NCBI RefSeq assembly: GCF_011947365.2
Contig: NZ_JAAVSH020000001.1
Span: 786,630 to 826,788 of the forward strand
Reading direction: 5' to 3'
DNA from: an endosymbiont of Lamellibrachia barhami
GTDB taxonomy: Bacteria; Pseudomonadota; Gammaproteobacteria; Chromatiales; Chromatiaceae
Length of the DNA stretch: 40,159 nt
Shown here: positions 1-7,593 of the stretch, piece by piece
How the letters are laid out: every line of letters starts with the position of its first letter
Position numbering within the stretch: the stretch's first letter is position 1
Position numbers and translations under genes: made by a program
The notes under the pieces: generated by a model
The model's database searches: none
What the model saw: only the letters and a program-made list of their open reading frames with translations
Told to the model about the DNA's origin: nothing

Positions 1-126
1 CTCTCTCTTTTGACCGGGGGCGCAGCAGGCCAACTGCTGGATGGGGTGTTGATGCCAAAAAGGCATGAACCAAATCTTGTCCTCAATGGCGTGGCGATAG
101 TTGCCGGGCTGAGGGACAACGCATGA
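1..126 (+). CDS. coaX: Type III pantothenate kinase, C-terminal end (partial)
   Basis: The first 41 codons in frame 1 are the end of a protein cut by the window edge. They read LTGGAAGQLLDG, then a HEPNLVLNGVAIVAGL tail, which is the usual C-terminus of CoaX (a TGG-A loop followed by a P-x-LVL-x-GL helix). CoaX phosphorylates pantothenate, the first step of coenzyme A synthesis, and in gammaproteobacteria it commonly lies next to birA and before a SPOR-domain gene. The stop TGA (124-126) overlaps the ATG of the next gene, so the two are probably translationally coupled. Identification rests on about 40 residues plus the context. Confidence 0.75.
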   Translation, partial: LSLLTGGAAGQLLDGVLMPKRHEPNLVLNGVAIVAGLRDNA

Positions 127-1079
127 AATGGCTGTTTTTCCTGCTTCTACTTGCCAATATCGGTGTCTTCATCTGGGCCTATCCACAGCAGCAGGTTTCC
201 CGGAGTGGCCACCTGAACGCTGATGGGGTTGCAACCTTGATCCTGCTGAGTGAGGTGCCGGAAAAGGCTGAACTACAATCTGAGCAGAAGTCCGACATCC
301 TGAACGATCTTCCTGTTGAGGTTACAGAAGAACCTGCAATGCCCCCCACTTCTGAGGAGAGCTTAACTCCAAGACCTGAACCTGCTCAGACAATAGTGCT
401 TGATAGTGGGGAGATATCTGGGGAAGTGACGCCCGAACCCGTCCTGGAGAAAGGTTTGGAAGAGGAGAAAGAGGAGGCTGAACCTCCCACCGTTGCAGTT
501 TTAGAACCTCAGGTTTCGAAGCCAATTATTCCTCCAGAAGAGGAAATAGCCACTACGGAAGAGCCCGAGAAAGTACGCGTCGATACCACTACCTGTGTAA
601 GCATTGGCCCACTACCCAAGCGTGCCATGGTGGACACACTGTCCATCAGGCTATTGGCTATGGACGTAACAACACGGTTGAAGACCGAGTCTGTGAAAGA
701 GCAGGCCGGCTATTGGGTGGTGGTTCCCCCACAGAAAGATCGTGCTGCCGCTGTAGCCACAGTTAAAAGATTGAAAGGTGCCGGTGTTACGGATCTCTGG
801 CGATTTACCAGCGGTGAACTTGCCCATGCCATCTCTCTGGGACTCTTTCGAAACGAAGACCGGGCAGAGGCCAGGAAAAAGCTGATCGCAGATAAGGGTT
901 TTGATGTCGAGGTTCGTCCAAGAGTGAGAAAACAGTCCTCATACAGACTTGAATATCGCTATAAGAATACTCCTCCTATTTCGGATGATAAGTGGGGGAG
1001 CCTCACACAAGCTTTTCCTGGAATCGAGCGCAACGTGATTGATTGTGGAAACGTTGCCACATCCGGCATAAAAGAATAG
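123..1079 (+). CDS. SPOR-domain membrane protein
   Basis: 318 aa. An N-terminal membrane segment or uncleaved signal (residues 3-20, WLFFLLLLANIGVFIWAYP) is followed by a long, low-complexity Pro/Glu-rich linker (about 45-150). A C-terminal globular part starts near CVSIGPLP (about 157) and carries GYWVVVPPQKDRAAA and SLGLFRNEDRAEA. Those last two stretches match the two halves of the SPOR fold, which in other proteins binds denuded peptidoglycan glycan strands. The protein is therefore probably inner-membrane anchored with a periplasmic peptidoglycan-binding head. It follows coaX with a 4-base ATGA overlap and precedes tRNA-Thr by 14 bases, a common gammaproteobacterial arrangement. Its precise role is not known. 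Confidence 0.75.
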   Translation: MKWLFFLLLLANIGVFIWAYPQQQVSRSGHLNADGVATLILLSEVPEKAELQSEQKSDILNDLPVEVTEEPAMPPTSEESLTPRPEPAQTIVLDSGEISGEVTPEPVLEKGLEEEKEEAEPPTVAVLEPQVSKPIIPPEEEIATTEEPEKVRVDTTTCVSIGPLPKRAMVDTLSIRLLAMDVTTRLKTESVKEQAGYWVVVPPQKDRAAAVATVKRLKGAGVTDLWRFTSGELAHAISLGLFRNEDRAEARKKLIADKGFDVEVRPRVRKQSSYRLEYRYKNTPPISDDKWGSLTQAFPGIERNVIDCGNVATSGIKE

Positions 1080-1093
1080 AATCCCGATCCAAC

Positions 1094-1169
1094 GCCGGCG
1101 TAGCTCAGTTGGTAGAGCAGCTGACTTGTAATCAGCTTGTCGGGGGTTCGACTCCTCTCGCCGGCTCCA
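1094..1169 (+). tRNA. tRNA-Thr(UGU)
   Basis: A complete 76-nt cloverleaf including CCA. The 7-bp acceptor stem GCCGGCG/CGCCGGC is perfect. The D arm contains AGCTCAGTTGGTAGAGC, the anticodon stem-loop CTGACTTGTAATCAG has anticodon TGT (threonine, ACA codons), and the T loop is GTTCGACTC. The encoded 3' CCA is at 1167-1169. In E. coli the equivalent tRNA (thrU) heads a cluster with tRNA-Tyr, tRNA-Gly, a second tRNA-Thr and tufB; none of these follow here. Confidence 0.97.
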
Positions 1170-1177
1170 ATGTAATC

Positions 1178-1207
1178 AAAGGGTTAGCTTGATGCTGCCC
1201 TTTTTTA
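1178..1207 (+). terminator. Rho-independent terminator after tRNA-Thr
   Basis: AAAGGG..AGC pairs with GCT.CCC across a five-base loop and is followed directly by TTTTTT. It lies 9 bases after the tRNA CCA, so it would end the coaX-SPOR-tRNA transcript. Confidence 0.6.
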
Positions 1208-1652
1208 TTGCCAGGGTTTTCTGCCTAGTAGCCGAATAGTAGCCAGTGGTACATTTTTCGCGCTTATTCTGGTTGGGTTGGACACCTAAAACAGTGGTTC
1301 TCTGGGGTATAAAGAAACACCTCCCTCTATCCCCCGTATCCAGAAAAATCCCCGTAAATATCCAAAATATTCGACTTTCGGGCCTACTGTGTCGCGTATG
1401 GGGTTTCAGACTGGCAAAAAATCCGGAATGTTGCGAGAGCTGGCGAGGTCTTTGGTCGGTGGTCTCCGGTTCTTGTGAAATTAACTGTGGCAACCTTAGC
1501 GCGGGCGTCGTCACTACAAGCCTTCCAACCATCAACCGTGTCCTCGCATGCGCTGCGGACCGCACCATGGTGGTTTGTCGGGCTATTCCGCTCCTCCTGT
1601 TTGCCGCGTCTGTCGTGAAGCCACGATTTCACGAACGAGCAGGAGACGAACA
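1208..1652. other. Gene-poor stretch after the tRNA
   Basis: No reading frame here resembles a known protein, and the open frames on both strands overlap each other without coding character. A hairpin, CGTGAA (1614-1619) with TTCACG (1628-1633), lies just upstream of a strong ribosome-binding site AGGAGA and the ATG at 1653, so the end of this stretch looks like the leader of a lost or tiny gene. Placement directly behind a tRNA gene suggests the scar of an integrated element, but no integrase or clear attachment-site duplication is visible. Confidence 0.4.
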
Positions 1653-1733
1653 ATGACTGGATTCTACGCTCTCACTTGCTTTTTCGTTAAACAGTCTCTG
1701 AAGAAAAGGACAGTATCTTATGGATTGTATTAA
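1653..1733 (+). CDS. Tiny ORF with strong ribosome-binding site, possibly broken gene
   Basis: 26 codons (begins MTGFYALTCFFVKQ) preceded by AGGAGA at 7-base spacing. The frame ends soon after, but a +1 frame continues as an open, strongly hydrophobic stretch (VSEEKDSILWIVLILIF) that joins the next small ORF. The two may be halves of one small membrane protein broken by a frameshift. No family recognised. Confidence 0.3.
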   Translation: MTGFYALTCFFVKQSLKKRTVSYGLY

Positions 1734-1744
1734 TCCTGATATTT

Positions 1745-1849
1745 ATGTTTGTATTCTTCATAGTGGTCGTATGGACACCGCCTGGAAATGCGCTTTATTT
1801 TATTCCTTCAGCCATTGTTGTAGGTGCCACAGAAAAAAGTAATTCTTGA
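1745..1849 (+). CDS. Small hydrophobic ORF (34 aa), unidentified
   Basis: Starts MFVFFIVVVWTPPGNALYF and ends GATEKSNS. The open frame extends upstream without a start to about 1700 and adds a longer membrane helix, which suggests this is the 3' part of a longer gene whose 5' part is the preceding ORF in another frame. It has no evident ribosome-binding site of its own. It may be a remnant rather than an expressed gene. Confidence 0.25.
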   Translation: MFVFFIVVVWTPPGNALYFIPSAIVVGATEKSNS

Positions 1850-1997
1850 ATTAGTTAGGAAAATAGCGGGAATTATTTGAATAAAAACTTAACGTGTAGC
1901 TCCTGCGGGCAAAAAAATCATGCGCTCCTGGCAGCCCTTTTTTCTGCCCCGTGCATGGCGTTAGCGGAAATACGAGAAATACTGATACTCAAACATA

Positions 1998-2315
1998 ATG
2001 GATTTTCTTACCTTTAAAAGTTTTATCAGCACTACGGTCCTTATTGCGTTTTATTACATTGGCGCGGTTATATTGCCTGTCGGAACATGGTTCTTATCAA
2101 TATGGCTTATAAAAAAATATAAATTTATTGATGATGCGCACAAAAAAGTAAAGGAAGATATTTGGGGCTTGTTAAATAAAAAACAACAAGTGAAACTGGT
2201 TGCGCTGGTTATGACATTCTTTCTATTCATGGAGTTATTTTGGCGAATGCTCTTTGAGTTCTTAATTGCCTACATGCAAATACGTGATGCACTATTGCAG
2301 TCATACTCTTTCTGA
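1998..2315 (+). CDS. Small membrane protein, possibly DUF4282-like
   Basis: 105 aa, opening MDFLTFKSFISTTVLIAFYY. Two membrane segments flank residues 10-40 (VLIAFYYIGAVILPVGTWFLSIWLI), a charged middle contains KKYKFIDDAHKKVKED, and a third hydrophobic segment lies at about 68-98. The FLTFKxFIS...YYIGAV opening resembles small DUF4282-type membrane proteins, but this is a loose match by eye. The gene is visibly richer in A and T than its neighbours and stands alone in a gene-poor stretch behind a tRNA, consistent with foreign origin. Function unknown. Confidence 0.55.
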   Translation: MDFLTFKSFISTTVLIAFYYIGAVILPVGTWFLSIWLIKKYKFIDDAHKKVKEDIWGLLNKKQQVKLVALVMTFFLFMELFWRMLFEFLIAYMQIRDALLQSYSF

Positions 2316-2326
2316 GTGTTCAACGT

Positions 2327-2395
2327 GGTAACAATAGGGAGCTTGCTAATTCCCCCGAAAAATCGTTTAAATGTGTGGAATGCCATACAAGTTAA
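2327..2395 (+). pseudogene. Remnant 3' end of a c-type cytochrome gene
   Basis: An open frame without a start, read just after the preceding gene, ends ELANSPEKSFKCVECHTS and stop. CVECH is a haem-attachment motif (CxxCH) close to a stop codon. The frame stays open upstream only through sequence belonging to the 105-aa gene. The simplest reading is the last codons of a decayed cytochrome; chance cannot be excluded for one short motif. Confidence 0.3.
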
Positions 2396-2493
2396 GAATG
2401 CCGCAGAATGCTGATGGATAAGGAATCCACTAAGAGATCTGTATAAAATACGGCAAGATCCTATACCCCAGGCTCCAATACCGGAGAGAATCC

Positions 2494-3156
2494 ATGAAGA
2501 ACATCATACATTCCGTGGTGCTACTGTGCCTCCTCGCAGTGTTCATCCCTGAAGTATCAGCTAATCCCCCGCCAGCCTATGAGGGGAGAGGGCTCTATGT
2601 TTCCTACTGTCAGTTGTGTCATGGAACGGGCGGCAAGGGGGATGGTCCTCTCGCAAAGGCGATGAAAATCAGTCCGGCCGATCTGACCACCACGGTACGC
2701 TCCAGGAGCGATACCATCCTCATGAAGATCATCACCGGAGAAGGTCGGCAGACAATAACGGGCCGGGACCGTCACAATCTGCTTAGTGATGCCATGCCGG
2801 AATGGAAGGATATATTCAGCGAGTCACAGATCAAGTCATTGATCGCATACCTTCGTTTTATGGGCAACACCAAGCATGATCTGATGGGGGATCCCAAGGT
2901 GGGCCTGCAACTCTATCAGAAGTATTGCCAGGTTTGTCATGGTGTGGAGGGTGATGGTGATGGCATCATGACGAGACTCATGGGGATTATGCCGATGGAT
3001 CATACCAATCCCAACGTGACCAATCCTCTCGATAATAAGGAACTGGTCAGTAGCATCCTTGATGGTAAAGGGCGGTTTATGCCGGCTTGGCGCGGTATCC
3101 TCAGTCAGGGTGATGTCGAGGCACTGGTCAGTTATATTCGACTGCTCTCTCACTGA
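2494..3156 (+). CDS. Periplasmic diheme cytochrome c
   Basis: 220 aa with a Sec signal peptide (about 1-23, ending VSANPPP), then two tandem class-I cytochrome c domains. The first haem motif is CQLCH (about 39-43) in RGLYVSYCQLCHGTGGKGDG; the second is CQVCH (about 151-155) in GLQLYQKYCQVCHGVEGDG. Candidate sixth haem ligands are Met residues in DAMPEWKDIFS and GRFMPAWRGILS. It should carry electrons in the periplasm; the partner is not shown by the neighbours. A GGAGAG ribosome-binding site precedes the ATG at 2494. The protein resembles c4/c5-like cytochromes of sulfur and nitrogen oxidisers, but no specific enzyme can be assigned. Confidence 0.85.
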   Translation: MKNIIHSVVLLCLLAVFIPEVSANPPPAYEGRGLYVSYCQLCHGTGGKGDGPLAKAMKISPADLTTTVRSRSDTILMKIITGEGRQTITGRDRHNLLSDAMPEWKDIFSESQIKSLIAYLRFMGNTKHDLMGDPKVGLQLYQKYCQVCHGVEGDGDGIMTRLMGIMPMDHTNPNVTNPLDNKELVSSILDGKGRFMPAWRGILSQGDVEALVSYIRLLSH

Positions 3157-3462
3157 CGGCAGTGGGATCAGATCTTTCGTTTTGCCAACTCAAACGCCCG
3201 ATCCGCTACGCTTGATCGTGCCTACGTCTTGAACAGCCACAAGCCATCTTTATATTTGAGCTGAATTGCAAAAGAACAAAGGTTAGGTGATATTGTCTGT
3301 GGGAGCCATGCCATATGGCGGTACTCCTGCAGTAACCCGCGCACACTACCCTGGATTATGCGCAGTATTTTATTGGGCGATTTATTCCTGCCATCACCAG
3401 CCTTCCTCCATTTGGGCTAAGCTTCAATTGAAAGGTAACAGCCTTGAGCGGAGGTTCGCACC
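3157..3462. other. Intergenic region with a dispersed palindromic repeat
   Basis: No gene is visible. It contains one copy of the CCGCTACGCTTG repeat family (3195-3225) and a short stem CACTG/CAGTG just after the cytochrome stop (about 3151-3165) without a clear T run. A GGAGG-like site lies before the ATG at 3463. Confidence 0.5.
3195..3225 (+). repeat. REP-like palindrome, CCGCTACGCTTG family, copy 1
   Basis: Reads CGCCCGATCCGCTACG then CTTGATCGTGCCTAC. The arms GCCCGATC and GATCGTGC pair with one mismatch around the constant loop CGCTACGCTT. The same core recurs at 4081, 24558, 24598 (inverted) and 39202 (inverted). Confidence 0.65.
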
Positions 3463-3993
3463 ATGACAACACCCATCACTTCCACTGGCGTGAAGATCCC
3501 AGGTTCACCCCAGCCACAGTCGTTGAGCGTTCAGGCGCAGCGTATGGAGCTGAATGCGCAGATCGTCTCCGCGTCGGCTGAGTTTCAGTCGGGCGCAGCG
3601 GGACAGCCGCAGGCGCTCCTGTTTCGTTCTGCTATCGAAAAGCTCAACGAACTGCTGCTTCCTGAGTTGGGGGAGAATGCGGTTCAACAGGCGACCGACT
3701 CAGGTATCGATTTTTCACCGGAGGCCACGGCGGAACGTATTGTCGGTTTTGCCACCGGTTTCTTCCCCGTCTTTCTCGACACTCACTCAAATGAGGATCC
3801 CCAGGCGGCGCTGGATGAGTTCATGCAAATCATCCGTGATGCAATCGAGCAGGGCTTTTCCGAGGCGCGGGAGATTCTTGATGGCCTGAGTGTGCTGGAA
3901 GGGGATATCGCCGCCAATATTGATACCACTTTTGAGCTTGTGCTCGAAGGATTGGAGCGTTTTGAGATCGAGATGGCACCTGAGGATCTCTGA
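3463..3993 (+). CDS. DUF5610-domain protein
   Basis: 176 aa, no signal peptide or membrane segment. After a variable N-terminus (1-45) come the conserved-looking blocks EKLNELLLPELGENAVQQA (62-80), DFSPEATAERIVGFATGFF, LDEFMQIIRDAIEQGFSEA and REILDGLSVLEGDIAANID. This series of amphipathic helices is typical of DUF5610 proteins, some of which are found near flagellar or surface-structure genes. Here it stands alone, before an AmgK-type kinase about 200 bases downstream. No activity is known and none is inferred. Confidence 0.7.
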   Translation: MTTPITSTGVKIPGSPQPQSLSVQAQRMELNAQIVSASAEFQSGAAGQPQALLFRSAIEKLNELLLPELGENAVQQATDSGIDFSPEATAERIVGFATGFFPVFLDTHSNEDPQAALDEFMQIIRDAIEQGFSEAREILDGLSVLEGDIAANIDTTFELVLEGLERFEIEMAPEDL

Positions 3994-4080
3994 CAACTTT
4001 CTTGATCGAAGCTGAGTAAGCAGGTTCGAACATAGTGGAATCGGGACCCCCACTGCTTTAGGATATTCTAAAATTCTCGG

Positions 4081-4111
4081 TTCGACGCGCTACGCTTGAT
4101 TGGGCCTACAC
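4081..4111 (+). repeat. REP-like palindrome, CCGCTACGCTTG family, copy 2 (degenerate)
   Basis: Reads TTCGACGCGCTACGC then TTGATTGGGCCTAC. The core GCTACGCTTGAT and the GGGCCTAC tail are kept, while the left arm has diverged. Confidence 0.55.
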
Positions 4112-4190
4112 CTTCTTTCCAAATCAAAATATACTCTGCACACTTTGTGCATTTCAGCCTGTCCTGCCACTCAATCACTGTGTCTAAAAA

Positions 4191-5159
4191 ATGCCCCAAC
4201 GAATCGAACAATTGAAAAACTGGCTCTTATCCTTGCCGGGAATCGACAATTACACCTTCGAGCCAGCCTCTGGCGATGCCAGTTTTCGCCGCTACTTTCG
4301 TATCGAAACCGGTGACAATAGCTATATTGCGATGGATGCCCCGACGGATAAAGAGGAGATGACACCGTTTATCCGCATGGCGGAGGCCCTTGAGTCGATT
4401 GGGCTCAATGTGCCCCATATTTATGCCCGCAATCAGGCGGAGGGTTATCTGCTGTTGAGTGATTTGGGCAAGACCCTCTATCTTGACCGGCTCGATGAGA
4501 CGAATGTGGACCGGCTCTATGGCGATGCCCTGGGGGCGTTGATGGTGATTCAGGCCTGTGGCCCTGTCGAGGGGCTTCCGGACTATGACCGGACGCTGCT
4601 GCAACAGGAGATGGCGCTGTTTCGTGAATGGCTGTTGGAGCGGCATCACGGCCTTAGCCTCACTGACGGTGAACACTCCATGTTGGATGTCACCTTTGAT
4701 TTTCTGGCCGGCAATGCGCTGGATCAGCCACAGGTCTGTGTACACCGCGATTACCACTCCCGCAACCTGATGGTGACCGATCAGTCGAACCCAGGCATCA
4801 TCGATTTTCAGGACGCAGTGGTTGGGCCAGTGACCTATGATCTGGTCTCACTGCTGCGGGACTGTTATATCAATTGGCCCAAGGCACGCATCGAGGCCTG
4901 GGTGATGGGCTACTATGAGCTGGCGGTGCAGTCAGGCGTCTTGCGTAGTGAGCATGAGGATCAGTTCCTGCGCTGGTTTGACCTGATGGGGGTGCAACGC
5001 CATCTAAAGGCCAGCGGGATCTTTGCACGTCTCAACATTCGTGACGGCAAACCCGGCTATCTGCAAGATATTCCGCGCACACTCAACTATATTCTTGAGG
5101 TGGCACCTGACTATCCTGAGTTGCAGGGGCTGGCCAAGCTGATCCACAGGATTCTCTGA
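4191..5159 (+). CDS. amgK: AmgK-type aminoglycoside phosphotransferase-family sugar kinase
   Basis: 322 aa. In other species AmgK phosphorylates the anomeric hydroxyl of N-acetylmuramate and N-acetylglucosamine during cell-wall recycling. The sequence shows the family fold: an N-terminal ASGDASFRRYFRI block (26-38) where AmgK proteins have their nucleotide-binding loop, the catalytic loop HRDYHSRN (185-192, Asp187), and the metal-binding IDFQDAVVGP (Asp205). Length fits AmgK (about 330-340 aa). Its usual partner murU, a nucleotidyltransferase, is not next to it; a secreted sugar dehydrogenase follows instead. The ATG at 4191 is the only sensible start, with a weak ribosome-binding site. A broader aminoglycoside-phosphotransferase annotation would be safe if the recycling role is doubted. 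Confidence 0.75.
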   Translation: MPQRIEQLKNWLLSLPGIDNYTFEPASGDASFRRYFRIETGDNSYIAMDAPTDKEEMTPFIRMAEALESIGLNVPHIYARNQAEGYLLLSDLGKTLYLDRLDETNVDRLYGDALGALMVIQACGPVEGLPDYDRTLLQQEMALFREWLLERHHGLSLTDGEHSMLDVTFDFLAGNALDQPQVCVHRDYHSRNLMVTDQSNPGIIDFQDAVVGPVTYDLVSLLRDCYINWPKARIEAWVMGYYELAVQSGVLRSEHEDQFLRWFDLMGVQRHLKASGIFARLNIRDGKPGYLQDIPRTLNYILEVAPDYPELQGLAKLIHRIL

Positions 5160-5268
5160 GTGCCCGCTGCTCTGTCCGTTCGGGAGTGGGCTTCACGCAT
5201 TCCGTGGCGCTCCAGGCGGGCTACAATGAACTGACTCTCTACTGGCAGGGTTGCAACCCGAATCGATT

Positions 5269-6489
5269 ATGGATCTGCGCAGGCTTCTATCTCTTCTGGC
5301 CGCACTCTTGTGGGGTGGCGATGTACTGTCGGATGCACAGGGCTTTGCCTCGCTATTCGGTGGCAAACCTGTTTGTGCCGCCAAAGAAACCAAGGGTGTG
5401 CGGCTTGCTGCCCCCTTCCCCTTACTTCCTGAGCTGAACCGGCCCGTAGCCATGCTGATGGCGCCCGGGGACGATTCCAACTGGTATCTGGTGCAGCAGC
5501 CGGGACGGGTTGTCCGCTTTGATAACAGTTCCCAGGCCAGTCGTGTAACAGCGTTTGTCGATATCAGTGAGCGGGTGGCTGGCGGCGGTGTTGGCGGGGA
5601 TGAACGGGGGCTGTTGGGTATGGCATTTCACCCCGATTATTCCCGTAACGGCTATCTCTATCTCTCCTATACCGGCAGGCACAAACAGAAGGGGCTGGTT
5701 TCCCGAATCTCCCGATTTCATTTGAAACCTGGCGCAGGGGTGGTCGACCCAGCGTCTGAGCGGATTCTGCTCTCGGTTGCCCAGCCCTACAGCAACCACA
5801 ACGGCGGGCAGATTGCCTTTGGGCCAGAGGGTTATCTCTATTTCGGCTTGGGTGATGGCGGGGCAGGTGGCGACCCGCATGGTCATGGTCAGAATACCCG
5901 GACACTGTTGGGTGCGATGTTGCGGATCGATGTGGGTGACGGTGGTTCAGGCCAATACACCATTCCTGCGGACAACCCCTTTGCGGCTGGCGACGGCCGG
6001 GGGGAGATCTTTGCCTGGGGTCTGCGCAACCCTTGGCGCTGGAGTTTCGACCGGGAGAGCGGCGATCTGTGGGTTGGGGATGTGGGACAGAATCGTTACG
6101 AGGAGATCAACCAACTGGTCAAGGGCGGCAACTATGGCTGGAACAGAATGGAAGGCGATCATTGCTTCGAACCTGCCTCGGATTGCCGGACCAAAGATCT
6201 GAAGATGCCGGTAGAGGCGTATGGCCGAAATGAGGGGATTGCCGTTACCGGGGGGTATGTCTATCGGGGCCGGAGGATAACGGCACTATGGGGGAAGTAT
6301 CTCTATGCCGACTACGGTTCCGGCAGGATCTGGCAACTTTCAGCCAGCGATGAAGCAGGTTATGTGAACTCGGAGTTGTTCAAGACTGATCTGAATATCA
6401 GCAGCTTTGCCGAGGCACACGACGGCGAGCTTTTTGTCCTGGGACTGGGTGGGGAGATCTGCAAGATTGTCAATGCACGGGCAAAGTGA
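5269..6489 (+). CDS. Secreted PQQ-dependent sugar dehydrogenase family protein
   Basis: 406 aa from the ATG at 5269, which opens directly into a signal peptide (MDLRRLLSLLAALLWGG); an in-frame TTG 18 bases upstream is less likely. The body is a six-bladed glucose/sorbosone dehydrogenase-type propeller. Landmarks are GGDERGLLGMAFHPDY, NHNGGQIAFGPEGYLYFGLG, GDGRGEIFAWGLRNPWRWSF and DLWVGDVGQNRYEEINQL, the blocks that in relatives hold the PQQ and catalytic His residues and calcium ligands. It probably oxidises an aldose in the periplasm and feeds electrons to a quinone or cytochrome. Many family members have unknown true substrates, and no PQQ-synthesis genes are seen here. It lies about 110 bases after amgK on the same strand. 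Confidence 0.8.
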   Translation: MDLRRLLSLLAALLWGGDVLSDAQGFASLFGGKPVCAAKETKGVRLAAPFPLLPELNRPVAMLMAPGDDSNWYLVQQPGRVVRFDNSSQASRVTAFVDISERVAGGGVGGDERGLLGMAFHPDYSRNGYLYLSYTGRHKQKGLVSRISRFHLKPGAGVVDPASERILLSVAQPYSNHNGGQIAFGPEGYLYFGLGDGGAGGDPHGHGQNTRTLLGAMLRIDVGDGGSGQYTIPADNPFAAGDGRGEIFAWGLRNPWRWSFDRESGDLWVGDVGQNRYEEINQLVKGGNYGWNRMEGDHCFEPASDCRTKDLKMPVEAYGRNEGIAVTGGYVYRGRRITALWGKYLYADYGSGRIWQLSASDEAGYVNSELFKTDLNISSFAEAHDGELFVLGLGGEICKIVNARAK

Positions 6490-6519
6490 CTGCCGTTACC
6501 CTGGATAATCGATCCTCTC

Positions 6520-7422
6520 CTACCCCTTCAGTCTGTACTCAATCTCCGGGAGCATGCGTTTCACACAGTTTTCACCCTCCTTGATCGCCTCTTTTCCCCG
6601 GTGAAATTCCAGCAGTTCGATGTGGGAAAGCCTGGGTGAGAGCATGATGTCCGGCGGGTCGCCGGCCATGCGGCTACGGGTGATTCGGTCCTGGGTGATA
6701 TTGATGGAGCCGGCAATGGCGTCAAACAGGCTGGGTGCGGGATCTTTGCTGGGAAAGAGGGTGTCCGAGTAGGCGCGGATGCTGCGGGAGACACTGTCGA
6801 GCAGACCTTTATCCTCTGGTGGCTCCTCACGGGTTTTTTTTCTCTGATGCTTGCCCAGGATGTCACCGTTCAGATTGACTGCAATCACGATATCTGCGCC
6901 GAGGGCGCGGCAGATAGAGACCGGCACGGGGTTCACCAGACCGCCATCCACCAGCCAGCTGCCCTGATGCCGTACAGGCGGGAACAGGCCCGGCAGTGAA
7001 ATCGATGCACGGACTGCATCGAGGGTGAGACCTTCAGTGAACCAGACTTCACGCCCTGTCTTCAGATCAGTGGAGACAGCGGCGAAGGTCTTGGGCAACT
7101 GTCCGATCTGAATGGCTTCATCGCAGACGCACGCGTCGAGAAAAGCGTGAAACCGCTCGGCGTTGACAAAGCCATTGAGAGAGAGATTAAGTTCAAAGAA
7201 GCGAGTGACCGTTCGCTTGGAGAGTGACCTGACCCAGGTTTCGAGGGCCTCCAGATTGCCGGCGGCATGGGATGCCCCGACAATAGAACCGATGGAGCAG
7301 CCGCAGATGATGTCAGGCTCGATACCTGTTTTTGCCAGTTCTTTGATGATGCCGATATGTGCCCAGCCCCGTGAAGAACCACTGCCAAGGGCCAGGCCGA
7401 TGCTCTCTTTTGCCTTATCCAT
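6520..7422 (-). CDS. rssA: Patatin-like phospholipase, RssA family
   Basis: 300 aa, cytosolic by appearance. It has the patatin oxyanion-hole loop GSGSSRGWAHIGI (13-25), the nucleophile elbow GCSIGS (Ser43) and the catalytic DGG (Asp159), the full Ser-Asp dyad of this lipid acyl-hydrolase family. The short N-terminus and GLALGSGSSRGWAH start are typical of RssA-like proteins. Substrate unknown; E. coli RssA is also uncharacterised. It is read in the same direction as glgP but is separated by about 170 bases holding a palindromic repeat, so it may have its own promoter. Confidence 0.8.
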   Translation of the reverse strand: MDKAKESIGLALGSGSSRGWAHIGIIKELAKTGIEPDIICGCSIGSIVGASHAAGNLEALETWVRSLSKRTVTRFFELNLSLNGFVNAERFHAFLDACVCDEAIQIGQLPKTFAAVSTDLKTGREVWFTEGLTLDAVRASISLPGLFPPVRHQGSWLVDGGLVNPVPVSICRALGADIVIAVNLNGDILGKHQRKKTREEPPEDKGLLDSVSRSIRAYSDTLFPSKDPAPSLFDAIAGSINITQDRITRSRMAGDPPDIMLSPRLSHIELLEFHRGKEAIKEGENCVKRMLPEIEYRLKG

Positions 7423-7488
7423 CTCTTTCCAGGATCAGTAACTCAATCTCTTTGGGTTTGATTCCCCGCAGCTTGCTGCGAAGGAGTC

Positions 7489-7555
7489 GTAGGAGCGGCG
7501 TCCCGCCGCGATTGCACCGTAGATGGGAAAATTGCGGCGAGGGCGCCGCTCCTAC
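7489..7555. repeat. GTAGGAGCGGCG palindromic repeat
   Basis: Perfect 12-bp inverted arms, GTAGGAGCGGCG (7489-7500) and CGCCGCTCCTAC (7544-7555), with further imperfect pairing inside (CGCCGCGATT with AATTGCGGCG). This is the familiar intergenic palindrome found in many gammaproteobacteria; here it sits between glgP and the patatin gene. Confidence 0.75.
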
Positions 7556-7563
7556 ACTTAAAT

Positions 7564-7586
7564 ACCCCGTCCGCTTGCGGTGGGGT
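7564..7586 (-). terminator. Stem-loop after glgP, possible terminator
   Basis: ACCCC and CCGC pair with GCGG and GGGGT around a TT loop, 8 bases past the glgP stop. On the minus strand it is followed by TATTTAAG, a poor U-run, so termination would be weak or would need the adjacent palindrome. Confidence 0.4.
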
Positions 7587-7593
7587 AGGAGGT

